A stretch of 64,000 nt of DNA. It comes from Sinosporangium album (GTDB lineage: Bacteria > Actinomycetota > Actinomycetes > Streptosporangiales > Streptosporangiaceae). The stretch lies in contig NZ_FNCN01000006.1 in the NCBI RefSeq assembly GCF_900100605.1, positions 212,476 through 276,475 on the forward strand, given 5' to 3'. Below, one piece after another: positions 53,229 through 61,917 of the stretch (positions are counted from its first letter, which is position 1; each line of letters opens with the position of its first letter). Below the pieces are notes generated by a model, which made no database searches, was not told the DNA's origin, and was given only the letters and a program-made list of their open reading frames with translations. The translations under genes were made by a program, and so were the position numbers.

Positions 53229-54662
53229 TTGCGTCGTTCCACTCCCCGCCGTATCACCCCCCGCCGTTCCACCAGCCCCCGGCGTACGGTCACCCGCACA
53301 CCGGCGGTGACCACAACCCTGACCACGGCCCTGACCACGGCCCTGACCACGGCCCTGACCACGGCCCTGACCATGTGCGTCGGCGCGGCGTCTCTCCTGC
53401 TGGGCGCACCGGCCACCCTCGCCGCGCCGTCCAGCCTCGCCACGCCGTCCGCCCGCGCCACGCTCCCGGGCACGGTCGGCGCGCCCGCGCATGCCGTACG
53501 GCTCCAGCCCGCGGGCCTGAGCGCCGCGGCCCGCCCCTGCCGCCCCGGGGAGGGCCTCGACCTCCGGGGACGCGACCTCAGGCGGGGTGTGCTCCCGCGC
53601 AGCCTGCGCTGCGCCGACCTGACCAACGCCAAGCTCGACGGGGTCAGTCTCCTCCAGAAGGACATGACGGGGGCCATTCTCCGGGGCGCGTCGCTGAAGG
53701 AGGCCGACCTGACCCAGGCCACGGTCACGTACGCGGATCTGCGGGAGGCGAACTTCACCGACGCCGACCTCGGCCAGATGCACGCGGACCGGTCGGATGC
53801 CCGCAAGGCCATCTTCACCGACGCGGAGGCGGGTCAAGCACAGTTCCAGCACGCGAAGCTGGGCGGGGCGCGGTTCGTCCGCACAGTGCTCACCCAGGCC
53901 ACCCTGGTCAACGCCTCGCTGGCCGGAGCAGACCTGCGCAATGCCGTGCTCGGCCAGATCAAGGGCCGCAAGGCCGACTTCACCGGCGCACGCCTGCATG
54001 AGGCCAAACTGGGTCAGGCCCAGCTTCTCAACGCCACCTTCACCAACGCCGACCTGCGCGAAACCGACTTCACCATGGCCGACCTCGACGGGGCGCCGTT
54101 CACCGGGGCGAACGTCCAGGACGCCTCGTTCACGATGGCCGACGACCTCGACCTCACCGGCGCCACAGGCACCCCCAAGAACGTGCCCGACGACGCCAAG
54201 GGCGCACCGTCACCCACGCCGACCAAGGTGGTCCGCCCCACGCGGCCGACCGTGCCGCAGCTCTCCGTGGAACACCCGGCCGACCGGGACTCAGGCCCGT
54301 CCATCGGTCTGATCATGGTCATCGTGGGCGCCGCCGGGCTGACCCTCACCAGCGGCCTGTGGGCGGCGGCCCACCGCCGCCACGGCCGCGACAACGCCGT
54401 CTTCGCCCTCGCCTACCGGACCACCGAGGACGACGTCATCGCCCTCGGCCGCCGCATCGAGGCCATGGACCGCGGCCTCCGCTCCGCCGGCCGCTTCCCC
54501 ACGCCCCACGGCGAGCGCGATTGGCAGCAGGCCCTGGACGCCTACCAGGCCGCCCTCAGCCTGCTCACCAACGCCACCACGTCCGAGGAGCTGGCCTACA
54601 TCGCTCATGCCGTACACAACGCGCAGAGCGCGCTCCAGCGCCTGTCCCCCGGCCACGCGTGA
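53229..54662 (+). CDS. pentapeptide-repeat surface protein with cytosolic helical domain
   Basis: A 477-residue protein. The N-terminal 70 residues are Arg/Thr-rich with ALTT repeated four times and a late signal-like helix; residues 110-320 hold about 40 pentapeptide units of the A(D/N)Lxx form (ADLTNAKLDG, ADLREANFTDADL), a right-handed beta-helix; a membrane helix is at about 358-378 followed by HRRHGRD; residues 395-475 are helical (TTEDDVIALGRRIEAMDRGL, DWQQALDAYQAALSLL) and align with the neighbour at 51716. TTG 53229 is used because GAGGAGG stands at good spacing. Outside helix, inside helical domain; role unknown. Confidence 0.75.
   Translation: MRRSTPRRITPRRSTSPRRTVTRTPAVTTTLTTALTTALTTALTTALTMCVGAASLLLGAPATLAAPSSLATPSARATLPGTVGAPAHAVRLQPAGLSAAARPCRPGEGLDLRGRDLRRGVLPRSLRCADLTNAKLDGVSLLQKDMTGAILRGASLKEADLTQATVTYADLREANFTDADLGQMHADRSDARKAIFTDAEAGQAQFQHAKLGGARFVRTVLTQATLVNASLAGADLRNAVLGQIKGRKADFTGARLHEAKLGQAQLLNATFTNADLRETDFTMADLDGAPFTGANVQDASFTMADDLDLTGATGTPKNVPDDAKGAPSPTPTKVVRPTRPTVPQLSVEHPADRDSGPSIGLIMVIVGAAGLTLTSGLWAAAHRRHGRDNAVFALAYRTTEDDVIALGRRIEAMDRGLRSAGRFPTPHGERDWQQALDAYQAALSLLTNATTSEELAYIAHAVHNAQSALQRLSPGHA
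53317..53376 (+). repeat. 12-bp tandem repeat in the pentapeptide gene's leader
   Basis: CCCTGACCACGG occurs four times exactly and a fifth time with changes, coding for ALTT repeats ahead of the signal helix. Confidence 0.85.
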
Positions 54663-54674
54663 CCGGGGACCGGG

Positions 54675-56069
54675 CTACAGGCCGCCGTTCGGGACGGGCT
54701 GCATCAGGCGGCGCGCCGCCTCGGTGATGGAGCCGCTCATCGACGGGTAGACGGCGAAGGTGTGGGCCAGTTGGTCGACGGTGAGGCGCTGCTGGACCGC
54801 CACCGACACGGCGAGGATCAGCTCGGACGCGCTCGGCGCCACCACGACGCCACCGAGCACGATGCCGGTGTGGGGGCGGCAGAACAGCTTGATGAAACCG
54901 TCGTTGAACCCCTGCATCTTGGCCCGCGCGTTGGTGGCCAGCGGCAGTTTGACGACGTTGGCCTCCACCTCGCCGCTTTCGATGGCGCGCTGCGCCACGC
55001 CGACGGCGGCGATCTCGGGGTCGGTGAAGATGTTGGAGGCGACGGTCGCGAGCCTGAGCGGCTGAACGGCCTCGCCGAGCGCGTGCCAGACGGCGATGCG
55101 GCCCTGCATGGCGGCCACGGAGGCCAGCATGAGCACGCCGGTGCAGTCGCCGGCGGCGTAGACGCCGGGGGCGGAGGTGCGGGAGACCTTGTCCACCTGG
55201 ATGAAGCCGCCCTTGTCGAGGGTGACTCCGGCCTCCTCAAGGCCGATGCCGGCGGTGTTGGGCACCATGCCGACGGTCATGAGGCAGTGGGTGCCCTCGG
55301 CGGTGCGCCCGTCTTCGAGGGTGACGACGACACCGTCGGCGGTGCGTTTGACGGAGGCCGCCCGGGAGCGGCCCATGACGTTCATGCCCCGCCTGCGGTA
55401 GACCTCTTCGAGGACCTCGGCGGCGTCGGCGTCCTCGTTGGGCATCATGCGGTCGCGGCTCGACACGAGCGTGACCTGGGAGCCGAGGGAGCGGTAGGCC
55501 CCGGCGAACTCGGCGCCGGTGACACCGGACCCGACCACGATGAGGTGCTCGGGCAGGGCGTCGAGGTCGTACATCTGCCGCCAGGTGAGCACCCGTTCGC
55601 CGTCGGGCTCGGCACCCTGGAGGATGCGCGGGGTGGCTCCGGTGGCCACGATGACCACGTCGGCGCGGATGGTGCGGTCGCCCGCACGCACGACCTGCGG
55701 GTCGACGAGGCGACCGCGGGCTTTGACGATCTCGACGCCTTCGGCGGCGAGGCGGGAGGCGATGTCGGCCGACTGCGCCTGGGCGAGCTCCTTGACCCGG
55801 GTGTTGACGAGCGGCATGTCGGCGTAGACGCCGCCGACGTCTCCGTCTGGCCCGCCGGTGAAATAGACGCCGAGGGAGGCCGCGTCGAGGAGTGCCTGCT
55901 TGCGGACAGAGGTCGCGATCAGCGTCTTGGAGGGCACGCAGTCGGTGAGGACGCACGCGCCGCCAGGCCCGTCCTCCTCGACCACCGTGACCTGTGCGCC
56001 GAGTTGCGCGGCGACCAATGCCGCTTCGTAGCCTCCTGGCCCTCCACCTATGATCACGATCCTTGTCAC
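54675..56069 (-). CDS. lpdA: NAD(P)H-quinone dehydrogenase LpdA
   Basis: A 464-residue flavoprotein disulfide reductase relative, like Rv3303c. FAD site GGGPGGYEAALVAAQLGAQV at the start; CVLTDCVPSKT in place of the CxxxxC redox pair with its usual neighbour residues; NAD(P) site VVGSGVTGAEFAG near 180; second FAD site GVYAAGDCTG near 310. In M. tuberculosis LpdA reduces quinones and adds to virulence rather than acting on lipoamide. GTG 56069 starts it. Convergent with the pentapeptide gene. Confidence 0.9.
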   Translation of the reverse strand: MTRIVIIGGGPGGYEAALVAAQLGAQVTVVEEDGPGGACVLTDCVPSKTLIATSVRKQALLDAASLGVYFTGGPDGDVGGVYADMPLVNTRVKELAQAQSADIASRLAAEGVEIVKARGRLVDPQVVRAGDRTIRADVVIVATGATPRILQGAEPDGERVLTWRQMYDLDALPEHLIVVGSGVTGAEFAGAYRSLGSQVTLVSSRDRMMPNEDADAAEVLEEVYRRRGMNVMGRSRAASVKRTADGVVVTLEDGRTAEGTHCLMTVGMVPNTAGIGLEEAGVTLDKGGFIQVDKVSRTSAPGVYAAGDCTGVLMLASVAAMQGRIAVWHALGEAVQPLRLATVASNIFTDPEIAAVGVAQRAIESGEVEANVVKLPLATNARAKMQGFNDGFIKLFCRPHTGIVLGGVVVAPSASELILAVSVAVQQRLTVDQLAHTFAVYPSMSGSITEAARRLMQPVPNGGL

Positions 56070-56224
56070 CGTCCCATTGTCCCGTATACGGGGCTTCCCC
56101 CCGCCCCCGGGGGCTCAAGGCGGGCGCGCTTTTTCTCAACCGCGCAGGAGGGGGCGAGTTTCGTACCGAATCTCGTAGGAACCCGGGGAGTATCGGCGAT
56201 GGCGCGACGCTAGGCTTTGGTGCC

Positions 56225-56674
56225 GTGCCTGTTTACGCCTCCTACGGCAGCAACATGGACCCCAAGCAGATGGCCCAGCGCGCGCCGCACTCCCCCATGC
56301 GTGGGACGGGGTGGCTGCAGGGCTGGCGTCTGACCTTCGGAGCTGAGGACGTCGGGTGGGAGGGCGCGCTCGCCACGATCGTGGAAGATCCCGGCGAACA
56401 GGTCTTCGTGGTGCTCTACGACGTCCCCGAATGGGATGAGGCGTCCCTCGACCAGTGGGAGGGCGGCGCCCTCCTTCACCACAAGGTGCGGCTGCGCGTC
56501 CAGACCCTTGAGGGCGAGGTCGTCGCCTGGTTCTACGTGCTCGACGACTACGAAGGCGGTATGCCCTCCGCCCGCTACCTCGGCATCATCGCCGACGCGG
56601 CCGAGAAGGCGGGGGCGCCCGACGACTACGTGAAGGAGCTGCGAGGCCGCCCCTGCACGTCGCTGGGCGACTGA
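56225..56674 (+). CDS. gamma-glutamylcyclotransferase-like protein
   Basis: A 149-residue protein of the GGCT-like fold, with YASYGSNMDPKQMAQRAP (the YGSN signature), WRLTFGAEDVGWEGALATIV, VVLYDVPEWDEASLDQWEG and a glutamate in QWEGG near the usual catalytic place. It may cyclise gamma-glutamyl compounds to 5-oxoproline. It corresponds by order to Rv3304's neighbourhood. GTG 56225 starts right at the fold. Confidence 0.82.
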   Translation: MPVYASYGSNMDPKQMAQRAPHSPMRGTGWLQGWRLTFGAEDVGWEGALATIVEDPGEQVFVVLYDVPEWDEASLDQWEGGALLHHKVRLRVQTLEGEVVAWFYVLDDYEGGMPSARYLGIIADAAEKAGAPDDYVKELRGRPCTSLGD

Positions 56675-56676
56675 CC

Positions 56677-56732
56677 AGGCCCGGCTGAGCAGGCCCGGCT
56701 GAGCAGGTCCCTCTGAGCAGGCCCGGCTGGGC
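56677..56732 (+). repeat. 14-bp tandem repeats after the GGCT-like stop codon
   Basis: AGGCCCGGCTGAGC occurs twice exactly, then AGGTCCCTCTGAGC and AGGCCCGGCTGGGC. Begins three bases past the stop codon. Confidence 0.85.
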
Positions 56733-56840
56733 GGCCTCCGACCGGGCGGGCCCGGCGGCGACGTCGGGGCCTCAAAGCCCCGACCTGCGCGGAGTCCCTG
56801 AAAGTCCGATTCGCAGCTCCGCGCTGTAACCTCATTTGTC

Positions 56841-57644
56841 GTGAGCAGAGACGCATATGCCCTCGCCAAAGACGCCGCCGCCGCGCTGACCGCCGCCGTC
56901 GGGGTCGACTCCTTCGACGTGGCGCTCGTGATGGGCTCCGGATGGGTGCCGGCGGCAGAGCCGATCGGGCGCACGGTCGCCCAGGTGGAGATGTCTTCCC
57001 TGCCCGGCTTCGCCCCGCCGGCCGTGGCGGGCCACAGCGGCATGATCCGCGTGGTGGAGACCGCCGCGGGCAAGCACGCGTTGCTCTTCCTCGGACGCAC
57101 CCACCTCTACGAGGGCAGGGGCGTCGAGCCGGTGGTCCACGGTGTGCGCACGGCTCTCGCCGCCGGCGTCGGCACCTTCGTGCTCACCAACGCCGCGGGC
57201 GGCCTGCGCCCGGAGACGCAGAAGGTCGGCGACCCGGTGCTGATCAGCGACCACATCAACATGACCGGGGCGAACCCCCTCACCGGCACGACCTTCATCG
57301 ACCTGACGGACGTCTACACCCCGCGCCTGCGCGCCCTGGCCCGCGAGCTCGACCCCTCCCTGAGCGAAGGCGTCTACGTCGCGTTCCGCGGCCCCACCTA
57401 CGAGACCCCGGCCGAGATCCGCATGCTCCGCACGCTCGGCGGCGACCTGATCGGCATGTCCACGGTGCTTGAGGCCATCGCCGCCCGCGAGGGCGGCGCC
57501 GAGATCCTCGGCGTCTCCCTGGTCACCAACCCTGGCGCCGGCCTCGTCGGCGAACCCCTGAACCACGCCGAGGTGCTCGAAGTGGGCCGGGCCACCGCCT
57601 CCCGCATGGGCGTGCTGCTCGCCAAGATCGTGGACAGGCTCTGA
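56841..57644 (+). CDS. deoD: purine-nucleoside phosphorylase
   Basis: A 267-residue trimeric (class II) purine-nucleoside phosphorylase which splits purine nucleosides with phosphate, in purine salvage. Phosphate loop VMGSGWVPAAEP, GHSGM near 66, GRTHLYEGRG, TNAAGGL, FRGPTYETPAEIRML and the base-binding SLVTNPGAGL are all present; the glutamate that contacts the base is in PTYETPAE. GTG 56841. Followed at 20 bp by the phosphohexomutase, as in Rv3307-Rv3308, whose symbol is used. Confidence 0.92.
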   Translation: MSRDAYALAKDAAAALTAAVGVDSFDVALVMGSGWVPAAEPIGRTVAQVEMSSLPGFAPPAVAGHSGMIRVVETAAGKHALLFLGRTHLYEGRGVEPVVHGVRTALAAGVGTFVLTNAAGGLRPETQKVGDPVLISDHINMTGANPLTGTTFIDLTDVYTPRLRALARELDPSLSEGVYVAFRGPTYETPAEIRMLRTLGGDLIGMSTVLEAIAAREGGAEILGVSLVTNPGAGLVGEPLNHAEVLEVGRATASRMGVLLAKIVDRL

Positions 57645-57664
57645 CTCCAGTGCGGGGGACCCCC

Positions 57665-59377
57665 ATGAACGACAAGGCCGAGCTCGTACGGCGTGCGCGC
57701 GCGTGGCTCGCCCAGGACCCCGACCCGGAGACCCGGGCCGAGCTGGCCGCGCTCCTCGACGCCGGAGGCGACGCCTCCGACCGGTCCGGCGCCTCCGCGC
57801 TGGCCGACCGGTTCGCCGGGAAACTGGAGTTCGGTACGGCGGGGCTGCGCGGAGAGCTGGGCGCGGGCCCGAACCGCATGAACCGCGTGACCGTCATGCG
57901 CGCCGCGGCGGGACTCGCCGCGGTGCTGAGCCCGGGTGACCTTGTCGTCGTCGGCTACGACGCCCGGCACAACTCCGACGTGTTCGCCCGGGACACGGCC
58001 GCCGTGCTGACCGGCGCGGGGCTGCGCGTGGCGCTCATGGGCGGGCATTGGCCGACGCCTGTGCTGGCTTTCGCCGTACCGCATCTGGGGGCGGCGGCGG
58101 GGGTCATGGTCACGGCGTCGCACAACCCCCCGAGGGACAACGGATACAAGGTCTACTGGGGGGACGGCGGGCAGATCGTGCCGCCGCTCGACACGCTGAT
58201 CTCCGAGGCGATCGACGCGGTCGGCCCGGTGGACAAGCTGCCCCTCGGGGACGGCTGGCGGACGCTGTCGGACGCCGACATCGTGGAGCCTTACCTGTCG
58301 GCGGTCCTGGCCCTGCCGATCGGCCTACCGGTCGGCCTACCGGTCGGCGCGGCCAGGGATGCCAGGGATGCCAGGGATGTGAGCGTCGTCTACACCCCCA
58401 TGCACGGGGTCGGCGGCGCGATCGTGATGCGCGCCTTCGCGCGTGCGGGGTTCGCCGCGCCGGCGGTGGTGGCCGAGCAGTTCACCCCGGACCCCGACTT
58501 TCCCACCGTGGCCTTCCCCAACCCGGAGGAGCCCGGCGCGATGGATCTCGCTCTCTCCCTCGCGGGCGGGAGCGAGGCCGATCTCGTGCTGGCCAACGAC
58601 CCGGACGCCGACCGCTGCGCCGTGGGGGTGAGGGCCGCCGACGGGACCTACCGGATGCTGACCGGGGACGAGGTCGGGGGGCTGCTCGCCGAGCACGTGC
58701 TCAAGCACACGCGCGGGGCCGACCGCGTGGTGGCGTGCAGCATCGTGTCCAGTTCCCTGCTGTCGGCGATCGCGGCGGACCACGGGGTGCGTTTCGCCGC
58801 CACGCTGACCGGGTTCAAGTGGATCGTGAAGGCGGCCGGCGAGGGTGAGCGGCTGGTCTACGGCTACGAGGAGGCCCTCGGGTACAGCGTCGGGTCCGAT
58901 GACGGCCTCGCCGTACGCGACAAGGACGGCATCGGGGCGGCCCTGACCGTCGCGGGCATGGCCGCGACGGCCGAACGCGAGGGGCGCACGCTGCTCGACC
59001 TGCTCGACGACCAGGCCAGGAGGTACGGCTTGCACGCGACGGGCCAGCTCTCCCTCCGCGTGAGCGACCTGTCCCTCATCGCCGCGGCGATGGCCCGGCT
59101 GCGGGCCGCTCCCCCGGCCTCTCTCGGCGGCCGAGCCGTCGAGTCGGCCGAGGACCTGGCCCTGGGCGCGGGCGGCCTGCCGCCCACCGACGGGCTGCGC
59201 TACCGCCTGGAAGGCGGCGCCCGCGTCATCGTGCGGCCCTCGGGCACCGAGCCGAAGCTCAAGTGCTATCTGGAGGTCGTCGTCCCCGTGACGGGGTCTG
59301 TCGCGGAGGCGCGCACCCGCGCCGAGGAGCACCTCGCCGCCCTCCGTGCCGACCTCGCCCCCGCCCTCGGCCTGTGA
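57665..59377 (+). CDS. pmmB: phosphomannomutase/phosphoglucomutase family enzyme
   Basis: A 570-residue alpha-D-phosphohexomutase. Phosphoserine loop TASHNPPRDNGYKVYWGDG near residue 160, metal loop DPDADRCAV near 315, sugar loop GYEEALGYSVG near 400 and phosphate loop RPSGTEPKLKCYLEV near 525. It shifts phosphate between C1 and C6 of a hexose or pentose; here it can use ribose-1-phosphate-type product of the phosphorylase. Near residue 220 a GLPVGLPVG and ARDARDARD piece comes from 12-bp and 9-bp repeats. ATG 57665. Confidence 0.9.
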   Translation: MNDKAELVRRARAWLAQDPDPETRAELAALLDAGGDASDRSGASALADRFAGKLEFGTAGLRGELGAGPNRMNRVTVMRAAAGLAAVLSPGDLVVVGYDARHNSDVFARDTAAVLTGAGLRVALMGGHWPTPVLAFAVPHLGAAAGVMVTASHNPPRDNGYKVYWGDGGQIVPPLDTLISEAIDAVGPVDKLPLGDGWRTLSDADIVEPYLSAVLALPIGLPVGLPVGAARDARDARDVSVVYTPMHGVGGAIVMRAFARAGFAAPAVVAEQFTPDPDFPTVAFPNPEEPGAMDLALSLAGGSEADLVLANDPDADRCAVGVRAADGTYRMLTGDEVGGLLAEHVLKHTRGADRVVACSIVSSSLLSAIAADHGVRFAATLTGFKWIVKAAGEGERLVYGYEEALGYSVGSDDGLAVRDKDGIGAALTVAGMAATAEREGRTLLDLLDDQARRYGLHATGQLSLRVSDLSLIAAAMARLRAAPPASLGGRAVESAEDLALGAGGLPPTDGLRYRLEGGARVIVRPSGTEPKLKCYLEVVVPVTGSVAEARTRAEEHLAALRADLAPALGL

Positions 59378-59396
59378 TCCGGCCCCGGGACCGTGG

Positions 59397-59819
59397 TCAG
59401 AGGGGCACCCGGATGACGGGAATGTCGGGGACGGTGATGGTGTAGGCGGCCCCGCACCCCGCGGAAGCGGCTCCCGGGGGGCACTGGACGTCGAGCTCCA
59501 ATGTGCCGCCGTTCCAGCTCTCCCCCAAGTCGGGGCGCGTCCGCGACCAGGTGATCTCACGTTTGACCGTCACCCGGCCCGGCGTGCCTTTCACGACGGT
59601 GACCTGGGCGTCGGCGGAGGACCTCACGACGAGTTCTGGAGCGGTCGTCGTGTAGACGGTGGTCGTGGTCTCGCTCCCCTCCTCGTGCAGCACGAAGTTG
59701 GGGTAGGCGGTCTCGGCGCTGTCGAGCTGGATCCATGCTGCGAGGGGGAACGCCACCACCGTCACGAGCGTGAGCAGTCCACCGGAGACGAGCCAGGCCA
59801 GTCTGGTCCTGCGCTGCAT
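59397..59819 (-). CDS. membrane-anchored protein with short beta domain
   Basis: A 140-residue protein with one helix (about 5-30, LAWLVSGGLLTLVTVVAFPLAAW) and a beta-rich outside domain (PELVVRSSADAQVTVVKGTP, VTVKREITWSRTRPDL, LELDVQCPPGAASAGCG). It resembles the first part of DUF4097-like surface proteins of related organisms but stops at IPVIRVPL where a longer beta-helix would follow, so it may be shortened. ATG 59819 lies behind GGGGG. Encoded after the two-component pair, perhaps its sensor partner or target. Confidence 0.65.
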   Translation of the reverse strand: MQRRTRLAWLVSGGLLTLVTVVAFPLAAWIQLDSAETAYPNFVLHEEGSETTTTVYTTTAPELVVRSSADAQVTVVKGTPGRVTVKREITWSRTRPDLGESWNGGTLELDVQCPPGAASAGCGAAYTITVPDIPVIRVPL

Positions 59820-59894
59820 CACACCCCCGGATGTCACCGGTCTCACCACGGATCTCCTTTCGCCGGGTCGGAAGGGCCTGAACACGCGCATGGC

Positions 59895-60536
59895 TCAGAC
59901 GTTGAGGAAGCGGAGCACCGCCAGCACCCTGCGGTGGTCCTTGTCGGCGTTGGAGAGGCCGAGCTTCGTGAAGATGTTGTTGATGTGCTTGCCGACGGCG
60001 CCGTCGGAGATCACCAGGGCCTCGGCGACGCCGCTGTTGGACCGGCCCTCCGCGATGAGGGCCAGCACCTCGTGTTCGCGGGGGGTCAGCAGGTCCATCG
60101 AGTCTCTGCGCCCGCGGATCAGCAGCTGGGCGACGACCTCCGGGTCGAGGGCCGTGCCGCCGCCGGCCACGCGCCGCAGCGCGTCGAGGAACTCCGCGAC
60201 GTCGGCCACCCGGTCTTTCAGCAGATAGCCGATGCCGCTGGTCTCGGTCGACAGCAGTTGCGTGGCGTAGCGCTCCTCGACGTATTGCGACAGCACCACG
60301 ATCGGCAGCCCGGGCCACTGCCGACGCAGCACCAGGGCGGCGCGCAGCCCCTCGTCGGTGTGCGACGGCGGCATGCGCACGTCGGTGATCACAAGCTCAG
60401 GGCGGTGCTCCTCGACCGCGCGGAGCAGCCCGTCGGCTTCGGCCACCGAGGCCACCACCTCGATGCCCGCCGAACCGAGCACCCAGATCAGCCCTTCCCT
60501 GAGCAGGACGGAATCCTCGGCCAGGACTACTCGCAC
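59895..60536 (-). CDS. NarL/LuxR-type response regulator
   Basis: A 213-residue regulator. Receiver domain 1-120 with phosphate-accepting Asp in VITDVRMPP, acidic pair AEDS and conserved Lys in LLKDRVAD; LuxR helix-turn-helix from about 148 (LTPREHEVLALIAEGRSNSGVA; GAVGKHINNIFTKLGL). GTG 60536 overlaps the kinase stop by 10 bp, so they are one unit. Confidence 0.93.
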   Translation of the reverse strand: MRVVLAEDSVLLREGLIWVLGSAGIEVVASVAEADGLLRAVEEHRPELVITDVRMPPSHTDEGLRAALVLRRQWPGLPIVVLSQYVEERYATQLLSTETSGIGYLLKDRVADVAEFLDALRRVAGGGTALDPEVVAQLLIRGRRDSMDLLTPREHEVLALIAEGRSNSGVAEALVISDGAVGKHINNIFTKLGLSNADKDHRRVLAVLRFLNV

Positions 60537-61765
60537 GGTAACTCCACTTCGATCGTCGTCGGACCGCCCGGCGGGCTGTCGATGCGCAGGGTGCCGTCCA
60601 CCGAGCCGACCCGCTGGGACAGGCCGCGCAGACCGCTGCCGCGAGCCGGATCGGCCCCGCCCCTGCCGTCGTCGCGGACAAGCAGGCGGATCACGTCGCC
60701 GTCGCGGGTGAGCACCACGTCGGCACCCGACGCCTCGGCGTGCTTGGCGATGTTGGTGAGCGCCTCGGACACCACGAAGAACGCGACGGCCTCGATGGTC
60801 GGGGTGGCGCGTTCGGCCATCTCCACGCGGAGCCGCACCGGGAAGGGCGCTCCTGCGGCGAGGCCGGAGAGGGCCGGGTCGAGCCCCTGGTCGTTGAGCA
60901 CGGCCGGGTGAAGCCCGCGCACGAAGTCACGGAGCTCCTTGAGCGCCAGTTTGGCCTCCTCGTGGGCCTGCACGATGACGTCTCGGGCCGGTTCGGGCAG
61001 GTCGGCGAACACGGCACGCGCCATGCCGAGTTTCATGGCGAGCGACACCAGCCGCTGCTGCGTGCCGTCGTGGAGGTCGCGCTCGATGCGGCGCCGCTCG
61101 GCGTCGGCGGCGTCGACGACCTCCGCCCGGCTCTCGCTCAGCGTCGCGACCCTCGCCGCGAGCAGCTCGTTGCGGCTCGGCCCGAGCAGAGCCCTGGCCA
61201 GGGTGACGTCCAGCGCCGTCACCACCTGCGCCGTCCACGGCGCGGCCGTGAACAGCGCGGCGGACAGCGCCACGAAGGCCACCTGCGCGGGCACCCCCAT
61301 CTCATCCCCGGCCTTGACCGCCACCGTCATCGCCACCGCGCCACCCGCCCAGGCGCCGAGCACCAGCGTCAGCCCGAGCAGGCCGAACAGCGGCGCGAGC
61401 AGATGGTAGGCGACCTGCCGCCACATGCTCGCCGCTCGGAGCGTGCCGTAGAACCAGGCCGGTACGCTCCGGCGGGCCCCCCGCCTCGGGAGGGGCTCGA
61501 TCTCCACGTCCAGGAACGCGATGAATCTCGCCCGCTGCCATCGCGAGAACAGCGGCACCAGCAAGAAGATCAGCGTCAGGGCCAGAAGCGGAACCAGGAC
61601 CGTCCAGATGAAGACGATCCCCACAGCTCCCAAGACCACCAGGGCGCCCGCCGTCGCCATCGCGACCGGCGTCCCCGCCGCCACGTGGAACGTGCGCAGC
61701 CAGGCCCGCGCCCCCCAATGGTCCCGGACCCGATCCCACGGCGAAAGCACCACGGCTTCGTTCAT
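60527..61765 (-). CDS. sensor histidine kinase (HisKA_3)
   Basis: A 412-residue membrane kinase. Four to six helices (about 38-75 and 115-195), then the HisKA_3 dimerisation part with phospho-acceptor His in ERRRIERDLHDGTQQRLVSL near residue 235, and the ATPase domain with EALTNIAKHAEAS and DDGRGG, GSGLRGLSQRV. The signal is unknown. It pairs with the NarL-type regulator. ATG 61765; the frame extends 11 residues upstream. Confidence 0.92.
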   Translation of the reverse strand: MNEAVVLSPWDRVRDHWGARAWLRTFHVAAGTPVAMATAGALVVLGAVGIVFIWTVLVPLLALTLIFLLVPLFSRWQRARFIAFLDVEIEPLPRRGARRSVPAWFYGTLRAASMWRQVAYHLLAPLFGLLGLTLVLGAWAGGAVAMTVAVKAGDEMGVPAQVAFVALSAALFTAAPWTAQVVTALDVTLARALLGPSRNELLAARVATLSESRAEVVDAADAERRRIERDLHDGTQQRLVSLAMKLGMARAVFADLPEPARDVIVQAHEEAKLALKELRDFVRGLHPAVLNDQGLDPALSGLAAGAPFPVRLRVEMAERATPTIEAVAFFVVSEALTNIAKHAEASGADVVLTRDGDVIRLLVRDDGRGGADPARGSGLRGLSQRVGSVDGTLRIDSPPGGPTTIEVELPCE

Positions 61766-61917
61766 GCCACCCACCGTAAAGACATCCACCCCCCACACAA
61801 CATGGCCCTAGCCCCCCTCCCCACAGTGGACTAAGCACCACCCCCACTCCCCGCCCCGCCAACGGCCGAGATGACATCCGCGCCGGTCGGGAGATCATGG
61901 AAGTGGTTATCTGAGGG

